A stretch of 64,000 nt of DNA. Source: Eumeta japonica. Lineage: Eukaryota > Arthropoda > Insecta > Lepidoptera > Psychidae. Below the pieces are notes generated by a model. That model did no database searches, was not told the DNA's origin, and was given only the letters and a program-made list of their open reading frames with translations. The translations under genes and the position numbers were made by a program. The stretch is taken from contig BGZK01000480.1 of the NCBI GenBank assembly GCA_005406025.1, positions 62,001-126,000 on the forward strand, written 5' to 3'. Numbering within the stretch: the first letter of the stretch is position 1; every line of letters begins with the position of its first letter. Shown here in pieces: positions 34,340 through 46,424 of this stretch.

Positions 34340-35727
34340 GACGATAGTAACAGCGGTCGCTATCACTTCACGTCCGTATTCTGTGAATGTATATAGTATT
34401 TCCCCGTTCGAGCTGACCCATTTTTTGCTGCAGCCGAATTGGTCACAGTATGGTTCTATCTCAGTAAAAAGCTTAGCTGGTGAAGTAGAGTATGATCGAT
34501 TGACGAAAATTCGGTCAAGTGCGACCCGATCTAGCGCGCTGAAGATACCTCACCTAACATTATTTCTATGTTATCTATGTTTTATTATATTATAATTCAC
34601 AACACACAGTCGCAATTGAAAAAAAAAATGCCATTGGAACGATAAACACATCTTTTTTTGCACACAAAAAGAGAGCGTTGATAATAACAAGTGTGTGTGT
34701 TTGTTTTGTGTGTTTTGTGTCAAATCTCATTACAATTATTTAAACATTTAACCAAATGTATCCGTTGGCCGGCAGGGTGCGTCGTCGGCGCGTAAGGTGC
34801 CTCTCCTCCTCCTCCTTTACTTTCGCTCTCGCCGCAGTTTCCACCCCATTCGTCAGATATCGCTTCTAGGGTTGCTTCTTTCACCTGGTGGAAGAACAAG
34901 ATGCAAGTTTCTCGCCTAATCTTTGCCTGGTTTACTACTTCGTGTCACTTCTTCTAGTAGGCAGAACCTCTCGAATTGTAGTTCAACGTACAAACGCATA
35001 GAGGAGAGGTCGGCCTTCATTCAAATTACCACTAAGTATTGTACTGAAAAATAATGCTTATAGAGTTTATGCTTTTTGGTTTCATTTACTGTCTAAAAAA
35101 CCTTATACCAAACGTCGTTTAATAAAGGCTGTTCAGTTAAAAACTAATATATGTACACAACAAGGCTCCATTTTATACAGGAGGATGTCAGAAATTTTGG
35201 AAAAAATAGAAAAAAAGGGTGACGTGATCGACTTAGCAACAGTTGTATAAGTTTAAAGTCGAATTTAGGCGTACTCTCTTCATTGCCGGCTTTTGTGCTT
35301 CGATTTTCTTATTAAGTATAATGATGTTATTACAACTTCTTGTCAAGTAACGACGGTGCCCTCGAATATCGTAAATTAGTAATTTCCTTAACAATTCGTT
35401 AAACCCTTGAAGCTCTTTGCGAGTCGGTTCGACGACCTCAAGTCGCAACTTCCGCGATGGGAGGATTTTGATAATGGCCTTTGAGTAGCAGTCGGGGGAG
35501 ATGGTCCGCTAGGTTGTCAATTTTTCCCCGTCTTCGGCTATTTGAGATAAGTACACGTCGGACCACTGCGCGGGCGCGCTCTGCCATTATTTGACTCCAG
35601 ATCGAGGGGCGTCCCAACCACAGCTTGATGTGTCGTCAGAGACAAGCTAAGGGTTGTGAGGTTTGGCTTAATAACGCGTTAGCTAATAGACCGTCGCTTG
35701 ATGGTCTATGGTTAGAGGCACATGCGG
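34340..35727. other. Unassigned region
   Basis: A (CTC)n-like stretch at 34802-34816 and GTGTTTTGTGT-rich DNA at 34692-34722. Frames at 34383-34595 (+) and 35233-35448 (-) are not recognised. Confidence 0.4.
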
Positions 35728-35735
35728 CATGCAAC

Positions 35736-35994
35736 TAGGGTTGCCAACCGTACTCTAAAATAGAGCATCGTACTCTATATCATGCAAGCGTACACTACAA
35801 TCTACAACACTAATAGAGTAAGCTAAAACACTCTTGTTCTTTGCTGTGTTGTTATGTGCTGCAAAACATACCAAAAAATAACTTTTTAAAAATTTTAAAT
35901 AAAATAATACTCTTTTTTATAAATCGGTACTCTTTATTTACCTCCTTCGTGATCAGATATACTCTATTTCTTCTAATAAAAGTTGGCAACCCTA
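35736..35994. mobile_element. hAT-type MITE, TAGGGTTGCC ends
   Basis: 259 bp, bounded by TAGGGTTGCCAAC and its reverse complement, with inner reiterations of TACTCTA. The flanks are CATGCAAC (35728-35735) and CATGCAAA (35995-36002), a 7/8 match consistent with an 8 bp target duplication. Open frames crossing it on both strands (for example 35852-36256 on -) are explained by the element and are not genes. Confidence 0.85.
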
Positions 35995-36435
35995 CATGCA
36001 AACCACCGCTGACCATCGAACCTGTTCCTCCACTATGCATTCCTATCCAAAGAATTGAATATTGATTCGAGACGATTGACAGATATCGAACACCTAAGCA
36101 AGTGTTAATATTTTTATTTATTCCAGTTATGCTGATAGTTATATTGTTATTTTTACTTTTTTGTTTTGCTTCATCAGTTATTTTAATGTATTTCCGCGAA
36201 GTAACACCATACACAGTAGGATACGAAAAAAAAAGATGTTTGCTTTCTCGATTCAAAATTGTTAACCTTTTTTTCGTATATTTCTCTACTGATAACTACA
36301 TCTATGAAGTTTTCCACGTCATTCCCTAATCTAGTATTTCAAAAAATAGCTTACTATTTCATTTTATTTAAAACTTTTGCTTACCCCCGCATTGTGTTCG
36401 ACACATCTGTACATAGATAATGAAAATAGGTTGTC

Positions 36436-36610
36436 TTCGTTCGCCAATCACGTAAAAAACTACTAAACGTATAGACATGGGACTGGGACCATTCGATGCG
36501 GGATGATTTGTAGATGGTTTTAGGGTACTCATTTTTCGAATTCCGTAAATCCTTCGTCGTTTTATTTATAATATAAATTACCCAGCGAAACGGGCGGGAC
36601 AGCTAGTTCT
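36436..36610 (+). mobile_element. Helitron-like fragment with CTAGT tail
   Basis: 36450-36525 (CGTAAAAAACTACTAAACG, then CCATTCGATGCGGGATGA) matches 20243-20316, and the fragment ends in CAGCGAAACGGGCGGGACAG then CTAGTT. It is a shorter member of the family at 20230-20893, apparently with an internal deletion. Confidence 0.6.
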
Positions 36611-37320
36611 GTATATAAGTGAAATCTTTCGCTCATATGTTCTAAGCGAGAGTAATATCTCTACATAAAATTACTCCCATAAAAATTAAACGAACGTATA
36701 ATTACCCCTCTCAGACGCGTAATGCGACGGGACGAACGGCCGGTGTGATTTATGGGGTTCCTTGGGCTTTTTTTTTCGCGTGCAGGCGTACAGAGCCCTC
36801 GGCATAACCCTTGCATAACAAGATTGTGAATAGAGATTTTCTTCTCTCTATGGAAGAAATTCAATTTATCGGCACAAATGCGTTCGCGACCCCTGGGAGC
36901 AGCGACGCCCGACTTGTACTCACACGCGAAACGCACCTTATGTGATATAGGCGTAGAGTCTGTTTTTGATATTCACGATAGGTCAAGTACGATGCACGGA
37001 TACGCGCGCACGATAAGAAATCTTATTAGTATATGTGTAGGGTTCAATTTTGACAAGTGTCAACCGCACGGCGCGGCGGCATTCCGTTTTAAAGAACACC
37101 ACAAAAGTCGAGGGCTCCGGTAATCCAATAGAAGCGCACTTTGTGTATAATTCCCTTTAATATTTAATCGGAACAACGCTACGGGGGAGCGTCAGTGCAA
37201 TTTGGTAGATGCCTTGTTTTTTTTTTCTGACGACCAACACCTTTTTGTTTGTTTACCCAGTCGCCGGAATGGCGGGTCGACGCAAACGGATCATACTGAA
37301 TAGACAATATATATTTTAAA
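36611..37320. other. Unassigned region
   Basis: Overlapping frames on both strands (36661-36936 on -, 36878-37123 on +) have no known domain. Confidence 0.35.
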
Positions 37321-37540
37321 GTCAATTAGTTTGTTTGTTTGTTTGTCTGCATCGCTTTCGCTGTTCAACCGAAGTCCAGTCGCAGTGAATTCGTATACAG
37401 TGTAGGTTATATCACGGGAGAATGCATAAAATACTTTATTTATTCAGGATTAAAAACTAGATCAGAATGAAGTCTGGATTTGCATAGAAATGTTAATGGT
37501 GTCATGCCGATGCGGGTGAAGCTGCGAGTTAAACCTAGTC
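37320..37540 (+). repeat. Helitron-like/retroelement debris
   Basis: A (TTTG)n run at 37328-37346 is followed later by GATGCGGGTGAAGCTGCGAG then TTAAACCTAGT, a tail resembling that of 20230-20893. A short (AT)n follows at 37544-37559. Confidence 0.4.
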
Positions 37541-37544
37541 AATA

Positions 37545-39700
37545 TATATATATATATATTTGCGATTTTTAAATGTACCAGTGTTTGTACCGTACGAATC
37601 GATAACACGCCGTCTCAATTTATTTGCTAATATTCTTTTGATAAAAGTTACGACTACAAATTATTTGATGCTACCCATTTTTGGATCTGTAGTTAAAAAA
37701 CAACCAAGGGTTTACAATTTATGTTTTTTTTTTTATATATATTATAAACAGAAAATCTATAGTAAGTCTATGTTCCCATTTGTTGTGCTAAGCTAATAGG
37801 GCGAACTCAAGGTTCTACATAAATTGTGCCGAAGAAAAATCACCTATTAAATAATATCTGATATATCACTATTTCACAAGAGTTCATATTTCTGGGTAAA
37901 TACATTAATTGTAATATAGATATTAACGAATATTTCCTTTAATAGGTATAATTAAAGTAATTGTTTTTTTAAAAAGAGTAAACACATCCATTAAACTGGT
38001 TTAAATATCATCGGTCCGTGTTTCAACTGCAAAGAGAATATTCTAATTAATGTCTGATCATCCGACAGACAAACGGTTTTCTGTTTTTCCCTTACGTCAT
38101 TTCAATAGGTCGGGTGTCCGTGCGTTTTATGCCCATTTGATCACACGACAAGGAAAAACATTAACTCCGCCTGGTATTCCCAAGTCGGGCCCGTCTCGAG
38201 TCCAGTTTCCACATTCGTCTTGGAGGTGTCCCCTTAACGCTCGCCCACAGCCGTCGGACAAGATCGGAGGCCGTCGGACGTATACGCTTTTACGACAGGA
38301 ATTTTCCGCTTTACATCGTATGCGACTGTTGTCCAGGTGTGCGGTATTAAAAAAAAAATAGATTTATCAGACAGATTGTACGTTTTTAGCGTCGATATAT
38401 ATCCACACGCTTTTCGAATGTCAGCCTGTTGTGAGTGACGTCATTGCGTCGGCATTAAACGCATGTCATTGCTTACGTTGCGCGTACTTAAGTTAGCCTC
38501 GAGTTGGCCCCGATCGGGTTAATCGGTATTCATAGAATATTTAGAAAAAAAGTTTCGAGAAATGAATTGCTTACTATTTTGTGTAGTAGAATAGCACGAA
38601 TTTTTTAAAACTACTGATATGATAAAAAAAAACTTGTGCGTTAAAGTGCGTTAGTTAAACGAAAATGTCAATAGCTACCAAACGAATAATCGGTATTTTT
38701 AAAAACCAAAAGACACCGTTATAGGATCGATTGGTTGTCCGTCTGTGCGGCGATTTGTCAGTTAGAATCCCTTTTCTTGCGCATGCTCAGAGGTCGGGAT
38801 TAATATCGAACTAATCACTTAATTGTGAAAGAAAATAAAGATTCTTAATCAAAGTAATAGAAAAATACGGCCTTTACAATGGAGTATTTTGAAAAAAAGA
38901 TAGGTCTTCAGCACTAGTAGAAGAAAAAAAAATGATAATCGTTAATTTGTGGATAGATCATTAAAAAAATGTAGTTACGATTTGATATTTGCCAAATGTA
39001 ATACGGACCGTAATGTACACCACTGTATGGATTTTTTTAATTTTCTGTTAAAAAAAATTATGATTATCAAAAATTTTAGTATTAAAAAAATATTCAAAAT
39101 TATCTTGAAAAATGAAAATATCAAAATTCGGAATTCTCCAATCGATATTTTACCAAAATGGGTATCAAAAACAAGCAGAAATCGTCGAGACTCTTGACGG
39201 ATGAAATGTCTACGGACATATTTAAATTTGTACGGAACCGGCAGGACGCGAATCCCATTCGCGGTTGTCCGGTGCATTTCAATTAAACTACTCCAAGGAA
39301 GCAAATCATTCTATTTCTCCATTTCGATACAATATGAAAGTCTGTATTAATCAATGCATTAAAAAAAAACGCGTTCGTCCCGCAAAAGTGTGAAAAGGCA
39401 AAAATGTAAAAATAAGGGCACACAGTCGCGTAAGTTACATTTCCAATTTGAATTTTAAATATGACGGACGAGAGGGAAGGTGACAAAAAGTTTTCGTCAA
39501 ATTCCTTGGATCGGCATCTCGGGCGACGCCCCGCGAGAGGTCGGGCTCGAAGCGTAATATTAGACTTGCAGGAATTAATGTCGCCTTTTCCACTCGCGGA
39601 CAAGTTTTAATGCGAATTCCGGTGTTGCCATCTCTACAGCGCGGGGGGGCCGCGCTTTCGGCGGCCGTACGCGCGTTCACCTCGGCCTGCTTGTAGACGT
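37545..39700. other. Unassigned region
   Basis: Short frames (37560-37796, 38050-38361, 38949-39197 on +; 38975-39304 and 39283-39603 on -) without recognised families. The one at 38050 starts with ATG and spans 103 codons, but its composition is unremarkable and I cannot support it. Confidence 0.35.
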
Positions 39701-39708
39701 AAATTAAA

Positions 39709-39711
<3 letters not shown>

Positions 39712-39743
<32 letters not shown>
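39712..39743. repeat. (AC)n microsatellite
   Basis: About 16 AC units next to a GC-rich patch (39640-39690). Confidence 0.95.
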
Positions 39744-39747
<4 letters not shown>

Positions 39748-40144
39748 TTCGAGTTTGGCGCGTAAACTCGATTAGTGTGATTCGGTGCGCCGAGCGCTCT
39801 GATTGTTTGACGTTTTTGACATTTGAATTCGAAAGCGGCATTTGGCATTTCGAGTTTACAAAATGATCTACGGCTGCAACCCGTTAAGACCGAAAACTGA
39901 AAACGGTACTGCGTAGACGGCGCCGAAACTCGACAAAAATAGGAAGCGATATTGCCTATATTACTCGAGAACAGCTTCGTGTGGGTTTTGGTCGGCGAGG
40001 GAAAGAAATTTTCGAATTATTTCAGAGGTTCGGGAAATCACCCCCTGCATATGAAAAAAATGGTTGCAGATCGACAGAGTACTATCGAACTTACTTGAAG
40101 GCCTGGTAAGGCTGTTGAGATTCTATAAGACCGATGTAGATTAA

Positions 40145-40812
40145 AGAGAAAACATCGGACATGTGTGAATAGGACTCGCATCTTGAGGGTTCCGTAAAAA
40201 ATTAATCAATCTGCAGTTATTTCATCCATAAAGAATCTCGACGATTTTTGCCCGTTTTCTCTACAGATAGTAGCAACGTACCGCTCTCGGTATCACAAAT
40301 CATTTCATGCTTTTCTTTTTACAAAAAAAAAAAAGATTTTTTTAATCAAAATTTTTAGAAATCACATATTTTTATGCGAGAAATAAAAAAGAAGTCGTCG
40401 GATACGTTTACGTCGTCTATACCACAATTCGTACTCCAAAAAAAAAATGTCAAATTTTATTCATATTAAAAGATTACTAATATGACTAGAAATTAAAGAT
40501 TTTCATATTGTTTCTTTTGCTTATGCCGTGAGACTTTGCTTCTTGCAAATTTCATGATTTTAGGTCATTGGGAAAAATAGGCTTTGATTTGATTACAAGC
40601 ATCAAAATCTAAAGCGTAAATGATTTTATTTTCTTATTGTGTAGACTTAAAAAGGTTGATTTTTTCCAACTCCCAAGGACCACAGACCTAAATATTTGAC
40701 ATTAATTTCAATTTTATACTTCCACGCGTTCCTGAGGAAAAGGTATCTCGACAGACAGACAGACCGGCAATGAAGTGGTCGTATAAGAGTTAATTTTAAA
40801 ATACGGAAACCA
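40145..40812 (+). repeat. CCGGCCAAG-family repeat, long form, copy B
   Basis: Starts at ATAGGACTCGCATCTTGAGG then GTTCCGTA, followed by ATCTCGACGATTTTTGCC, CTTATGCCGTGAGACTT, AATTTCATGATTTTAGGTC, CTAAATATTTGACATTAAT and CAGACAGACAGACCGG. The same order of blocks is seen at 46425-47065 and 53303-55240. Non-coding. Confidence 0.75.
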
Positions 40813-41999
40813 AAAAATGGAAAAAATATGACAAATATAAACAGCCGTCTGTAAAATCAAAAATAACACGGTGAACTATTTGACACTAACAAAAAACAGC
40901 AAAAATAGAAGCCGCAAAGTGTGTCAAACTTCTATTCGAGATTCGACATTATTCTATTAGTTTACGTCAGGCAATACTAAATCTATTCTTTACCGCAGTC
41001 GATGACAAAGGGGAATAAGTCTATATGATACTTTTACCTTTGGGAATTTCATAGCTGCCGATGCTTTATTGAAATTCTCCACCGAACACGCCAAAAAAGC
41101 TGGTATCGGCTTTCAGTTTAGGGTAAAATAGAATATTTTATATAGCAAATGTGTAAAACAAAAAAATGCTTTCCAATGCTAAAATATAAACACTTGTCTG
41201 ATGCGAAGTTTCATTAATTTGTTGCAAGTCGGACAAATATCGTCCACAGCTTTCTAAGAGGAATTGAATTATCTATGGTATCGTACATCCAAAGATGCGC
41301 GCCGTTCTCTTATTAAAAAATAATAAAACACCGGTTATCAATAAAATGTTTCTTTGCAATCTTTCTACACCTACGTATTTAATTATACTTAAATTTTACT
41401 TAAAACGTAAAATTATACTTAAAACGAGCTTTAGTTATTTATAGTCTAAGATCCGACTTTAGATAAATGTACCTTCATCTGTTAATTGGATCAAATAATG
41501 TTTTAAAGGCAGACAACAGTATTATGAATTCATGAGAACAACGTGCGCCGCCGTAGTTCTGCTAGTAAAATCAATTATTTAATTTATTTTTATGTCGGCT
41601 GCAAATAATTTCACGGTAACCGCCGCATATAAATATGTTTATAATTTTGTAAGCTTTACATACGTGTTAAATAAGTTGGAGTCACCACCTGTCCACTCCC
41701 GGCCGCAGGCACAAGGCCGCCGCCCGCTGTGACGAGGTGTAAGACACCATGTTACAAGGGTTTGTACTAGCGATGTGCAATCAACATACGAAGCAAAATA
41801 TTAATTATTAATTAATATATAAATTATAGTACGGCGACAGACATTGTTCTCATAAATTTATATTGTTGTCTGCCCTTAAAACATTATACGATTCAATTAA
41901 CAGATGGCGGTACATTTTTCTAATGCCGGTTCTTAGACTGTATACGGAATGCCTCATGGACGTCTAACCCACAAACCGTGATGGACGAAACAACGGTGT
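40813..41999. other. Unassigned region
   Basis: AT-rich, with a GC patch at 41695-41740. Around 41830-41930 and 41455-41530 there are partly matching reverse phrases (GACAACAGTATTATGAATTC and ATAAATTTATATTGTTGTC, then GCCTTTAAAACATTAT in both senses), so a small inverted repeat with arms near 41455-41560 and 41815-41935 is likely. Confidence 0.4.
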
Positions 42000-42225
42000 T
42001 TGCAAGCTCACGGACTCGTCAGCTCTCGTCCGCGCCGGGGCCGCTCCCGCCCCCGCTCTCCGGCGACGGCGCCGCGGCCCGCCGCCCTCGCGCTGGGCGG
42101 AAGGCCGTTCATTAAAAACGCATTAGTAAATAGCCGTGTTGCATGTCCGGCGGGCGCGGGCGGGCGCCGCGAGTCGCGCCAGGGCAGCTCCGAAATATTC
42201 CCCGGCCTGGCGATGCAGTAGATAT
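42000..42225. promoter_or_regulatory. GC/CpG-rich island, no gene recognised
   Basis: Strong GC island (GCCGGGGCCGCTCCCG, GGCGCCGCGGCCCGCC, GGGCGCGGGCGGGCGCC). Open frames in several phases on both strands are a composition effect. It could be an enhancer, promoter or unmethylated island. Confidence 0.25.
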
Positions 42226-42399
42226 TTCTCAAGTGACAACACTGAATCTGCTGGCGCTTTCGAAACTGTAGCCGTCAAAACTCGGTGTGATTTTACGTTA
42301 CGCAGGTTAATAATAATAATATCTTTGGACATATGTACACAGCGCCATCTGGTCCCAAACTAAGCAACTAGGCTTGTATTATGGGTACCAGACAGTTGA

Positions 42400-42595
42400 T
42401 ATACTACATACATACTTTTTTGTGTAAATATATACGTAATATAATACATAGAAACACCCAGACTCAAGACAAACATTAATTTTTAATCAAATAAATAAAT
42501 GTTTGTCTCGTGCGGGAATTGAACCTCCGCCTGGTCACTGCCACTGCGCCTAGCAGGCGGGCAGTTAATCGTTTGGACAGAGCTCGTTGTTTTGT
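42400..42595 (-). repeat. tRNA-derived SINE-like repeat
   Basis: On the - strand GGTTCAATTCC (42515-42525) is an exact RNA polymerase III B-box (GGTTCRANNCC), following GCCCGCCTGCTAGGCGCAG, which occupies the A-box position. The remaining tRNA-like body and the AT-rich ATAAATAAATG tail agree with a decayed SINE rather than a functional tRNA gene, since no cloverleaf can be completed. Confidence 0.65.
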
Positions 42596-42704
42596 ACTAA
42601 CTGATTTTTATTAGACAGTGCCTCTGTGTATTGTTGGTGCTTACAAAAAATACGATAATAAATTTAATTAATATCATTCAACAGGGAATATATATATATA
42701 CACT

Positions 42705-42845
42705 AGTATTTGCTTACGGTTTCGCTTCCATGGGCATATAGTGAATTTCTTAATTATCCGTGTCGAATAAATTCTCTCTCAATACACTCCCTGTCTTGAT
42801 CCTGTTCTTGATTCCCGTTTCGGTGTCGCCATCTTCGACGGATCG
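42705..42845 (-). repeat. Helitron-like tail fragment, inverted
   Basis: Reversed, it reads GGGAATCAAGAACAGGATCA, then GCCCATGGAAGCGAAACCGT and ACTAGTGTATAT, parallel to 21005-21182. Confidence 0.5.
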
Positions 42846-42849
42846 AGTA

Positions 42850-44570
42850 TGTAGATCAGCTATATAGCTATGATTTTAAATGTAAAAATGATTTGGCCCT
42901 AAATTGAAAAGGTATGCTTCTACATCCTATTTCACCTTTTTAGCGGTTAGATTTTTAAAAATGCCGTAAAACCCATTAATTCATTTCAGATGCCTAATCT
43001 ATTTTTAGTTTCATTATAAATTCGCACAAAGTTTAGAGTTCCTGCATTTGGTCGTTTTGCCTGTGTGTTGATTAGCCAGCTAGTAATTTTTTCTGCTTTG
43101 ATTTTTATTATTATCATCTTATTCTGATTTTTTCCGATTACCTTTAAAACCAAAGAGCCGCTTTTAGCTGGCAATACTAAGCGGCAATGTAGGGGGCGAG
43201 TGGGGAGGAACGTCTTGAAAATGGTAACATTCTGCCATATAATTGTATATCCTCAGCAATAGTTGCTCATTTTCATTTTCAACAACAAAAATACAAATAC
43301 ATAATATAAATACGCTGCGTGATATGTAAAATTTACCTGCTACCTTCCCTCATATTAATAATGTCACGTAGTACCATCTGTTTAATTTATGTCACGTACT
43401 ATCGTCTCTTGTTGGGAACGTTAAGTTAAGCCTACTGGTACCCGGGTACTGTATCTAATAGCGATCACTTCAAAGCCCCACGAGATGGCGCTGTAAAGAA
43501 ACATTTAGAAAAATGTTTTTCAAATCGCATTTTTACAGCGAAGACACCTGTCTAAACAACCTTAGGGACATTTTCCAGACATCAATATATATATTTTCAG
43601 GATCTTCATGATTTTTCATATAAAAGAATTGAAATCATGAGAAAAAAATATTTGAAAAAAAATCAATTTATGAGGATTTTGGAAATTTAAAAAAATTTGA
43701 GCGACCTTTAAAAATTTTTTGAGCTCTTTGGAGGGGCTCTAAAACAAAGTAAACTAACATATTTTCACACGAGACTTGAAAAAAATCTTTTTGGGTCGCC
43801 CTAATATATATATATGTATGTATGTATATACCCACTTAAAGTAATAACATAAGAATGTTTGTGATTTTGTCTGTATTTCTATTTCGTAAATACGAAGCAA
43901 AAGGAAACAAACAATTGTACGAATGCATCTACACTAACCGGTCTATATACTAACTCGCCGGTCATAGACATCGGCGCGCCGCCATCTTGTGTTAACCACC
44001 ATTTGCAGAACGCGAACAGCAATCGGAGGGGGGATGACGCGATAAATCTCCCCCGATAATATATTTGACGTCCCGTAATTAACAGCTAAAACTAATTCAC
44101 GCTCGTTGCAAGTGATATACCGCTTCACTTCCGGTACAAGCTTTCGTGTGGGGGACGACTTGCGGATTTGTCGCTCTGGAGTTAGCACGGCATGGGTTGT
44201 ATGCCCTTCCGGTGTCAGCGTTAGTTTGCATTTCTTCGGTTAGAAACTGTTGGAATTTTGGATCATTCAATTTTCCGCTTCTTAGAATGCTAGTAGTACA
44301 AGATCCGGCTGCGAGATTACTACGTCCATCTAGTCTTTGAACAAAGTATAATTTTTACGTGTATTTATGAATGGGGGAATATATTTTTGCCTGTCAAAAT
44401 GCGGTCGCTAATGTTTTTTTTATTAAAATAACATTGATTACTTTTTCAGAAAAAAATTCGTTCACTTATTTTTTTTAAATTAAATACGGTTCACTTCACT
44501 TCACAATATATAATGTTTATCTTCATTTGTAAACAGATTACCCAACTATACAAACGCTTCCACTTATTCG
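42850..44570. other. Unassigned region
   Basis: No gene recognised. AGATGGCGCTGTAAAGAAAC at 43483 and CCGCCATCTTGTGTTAACC at 43979 are short phrases common in insect intergenic DNA. TATG reiterations lie at 43808-43830. Confidence 0.4.
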
Positions 44571-44574
44571 AGTC

Positions 44575-44810
44575 TCTCACCTTCCATATATATATATCGT
44601 ATTCCGCGGTGCTTTTACCGCTTTAAAACATCATCACATTTGTCTTGTTAAAATTTACTTTCATATCACTTTTCTTAACAGAACCATTCATTTTATTTAC
44701 CATCTCCTGCAGCCCACAGCCTACAGCCGCCGGCGCAAGGGTTACTTGGTGATCGGCGTTCAGAAGGCACTTGACGGACAGCTCATCAATTCTTAGTCCA
44801 CACGCACACT
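44575..44810 (-). pseudogene. LINE (RTE-like) reverse transcriptase fragment
   Basis: The - strand encodes a stretch resembling the palm/thumb region of RTE-type LINE reverse transcriptases: RIDELSVKCLLNADHQV, then GLQEMVNKMNGSVKK and KVNFNKTNVMMF, followed directly by a stop. The catalytic Tyr-Ala-Asp-Asp has become NADH, and there is no upstream RT or endonuclease domain, so this is a dead, truncated scrap. Weak similarity may continue past the stop to about 44575. Confidence 0.75.
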
Positions 44811-45990
44811 CTTTCAGATTAGGTAGACAGTTATCTATTAAGAAGTAGAAAGCTATATGAACTTGTAAAGTTATGGTTGCTATCGTGTACTTGGCTGCTG
44901 CCTCTTTGCAGCCAGGTGCACCACCTGCTTCGAAGTCCGTGCGTCTACCGTGCTGAAAATGTATGACACGAAAATTGTTGCGGACGGTCTTTGTTAATCC
45001 AATGTGGCTAAATACCACTGTATTTAGCCACATCGGATTGTACTAAGTTCGACGGGAAAATATTGACTGGATTTTAGACGGTTTTCTGAGACCAACATGG
45101 TTTCCAGGGGACTTAACGCCAATGCAAGTATAATTGAAGGGTGCACACATTTTTTTTATTAGCAACGCTGTGTATTTCTCTTTCGTTGAAAACTTTTTTT
45201 TCTCGATAATTTACGTACAGTATTGAAAACAATTAGCTGCCGGGAGTGACGACATGCTTAATACCATCTTCGGTGACTACCCTAGATTATAGCTCGAGTA
45301 GATGACAAATTTTGAAGATTCTAACAGTTGCGCCTAAATTATAAACTTTATTTGTTATGCTTTTACTATTATTTACGTTTTTTTTCTTGGAGTCGATGCC
45401 GTTTGTACGCCAAGAAGCCTCTAGGAGCTTCTTTGCATACAAATGGTCATAACATTTAAGAATCAATAGTCAATGGTCAATCGCCTTCAAGTGTTAATCA
45501 GTCAGACGCCAAAGTTTACAATAAAACGCTTGCTCCATGTCTTGGCCCTGGAACTTAGCAGTGGCCGACCAGCACTGTCATAGCGTGAGGGGCTTACAGG
45601 CAAGTCCCTCGATTCGGATTGAAAAATTGTGCGAGATTATGCTTCAGCGCGACTGTGACGGATCATCACTGCACATTAAGACGTTGTTAGACATTTTTAC
45701 AACTTGCGAGCAAAGCGGCGGTCGGTAGACTTATTACGGTCTGGCGATGCAACTCGGTGCACTGACTCGCTTCGCGGAGAGCCAGCCTTTGTTGACAATA
45801 TACAACCTCCTCCTTTTGTTCAACACGTCCGTGAATTCGGAACGTACAATATCAACGGCTATCAAACCGTTAAACGCTCTTTCATGTTTTGAAATTCGTT
45901 TCACCTTTTCCATTTTCCGGATCGCACATTATCGTATTTCCGTTTTCTTTTACGAACGAGGCCACGTCCGGCCGGATACAACAATGGCGG
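44811..45990. other. Unassigned region with a hairpin at 45402-45443
   Basis: Residues upstream of the RT scrap in the same frame are not recognisable. A 42 nt stem-loop (arms TTTGTACGCCAAGAAGC and GCTTCTTTGCATACAAA) lies at 45402-45443. Short frames at 45537-45892 (+) are not recognised. Confidence 0.4.
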
Positions 45991-46110
45991 CGTGGTGTGG
46001 GCACGCGATTAGCTTTTTAAAAAAAAAAGATAGCGTCAATCATCAATCGGCGCGCTGTCAACGCCGATCAATCATCGCGCCGTGACGCGCTGTCGTGCCA
46101 CCGTCACACC
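45990..46110. promoter_or_regulatory. Cluster of Exd/Hth-like motifs (tentative enhancer)
   Basis: Within about 60 bp there are two ATCAATCA sites (Exd/Pbx-type TGATTGAT on the other strand), an extra ATCAATCGG, and CTGTCA (Hth/Meis-type TGACAG reversed), set in CpG-rich sequence. Motif identification by eye only. Confidence 0.3.
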
Positions 46111-46424
46111 GTAGGTACAGAATAATGTAAGTGAAAAGTGGCGTTACACCAATTATCGTTGTTAGACGGTACATTTTATTTTTTGATGTAACCCGATTGT
46201 TAGAAGTTAACCTCGTGGATAATTCAATGAACGCGGGCAGTGACGAACGATCATTTGTCACGTACGATGTTTTTGTTTATTTACGACCTGGCTCGCGTGG
46301 AAATAGTAGCTTAAAATGTAGGGCATATATTTATTCACGTACTGATTTGTATGGGATGTATGTAGATAGCATATTATAAGTAATTTCATAGCATAAGTCC
46401 TTAAACAAAATATGAGATATAAAT

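Noticed and set aside
35852..36256. 134-codon - strand open frame
   Set aside because: A large part lies in the hAT-type MITE at 35736-35994, and the rest is AT-rich without similarity.
38050..38361. 103-codon ATG-initiated + strand open frame
   Set aside because: No domain, signal peptide or neighbouring splice structure supports it; a poly-A-like run of A codes for its terminal lysines.
39435..39848. 137-codon - strand open frame
   Set aside because: It reads through the AC microsatellite (Cys-Val repeats) and has no recognisable domain.
42515..42590. Possible tRNA gene on the - strand
   Set aside because: The B-box is good, but no complete acceptor stem or anticodon arm can be built; it fits a tRNA-derived SINE.
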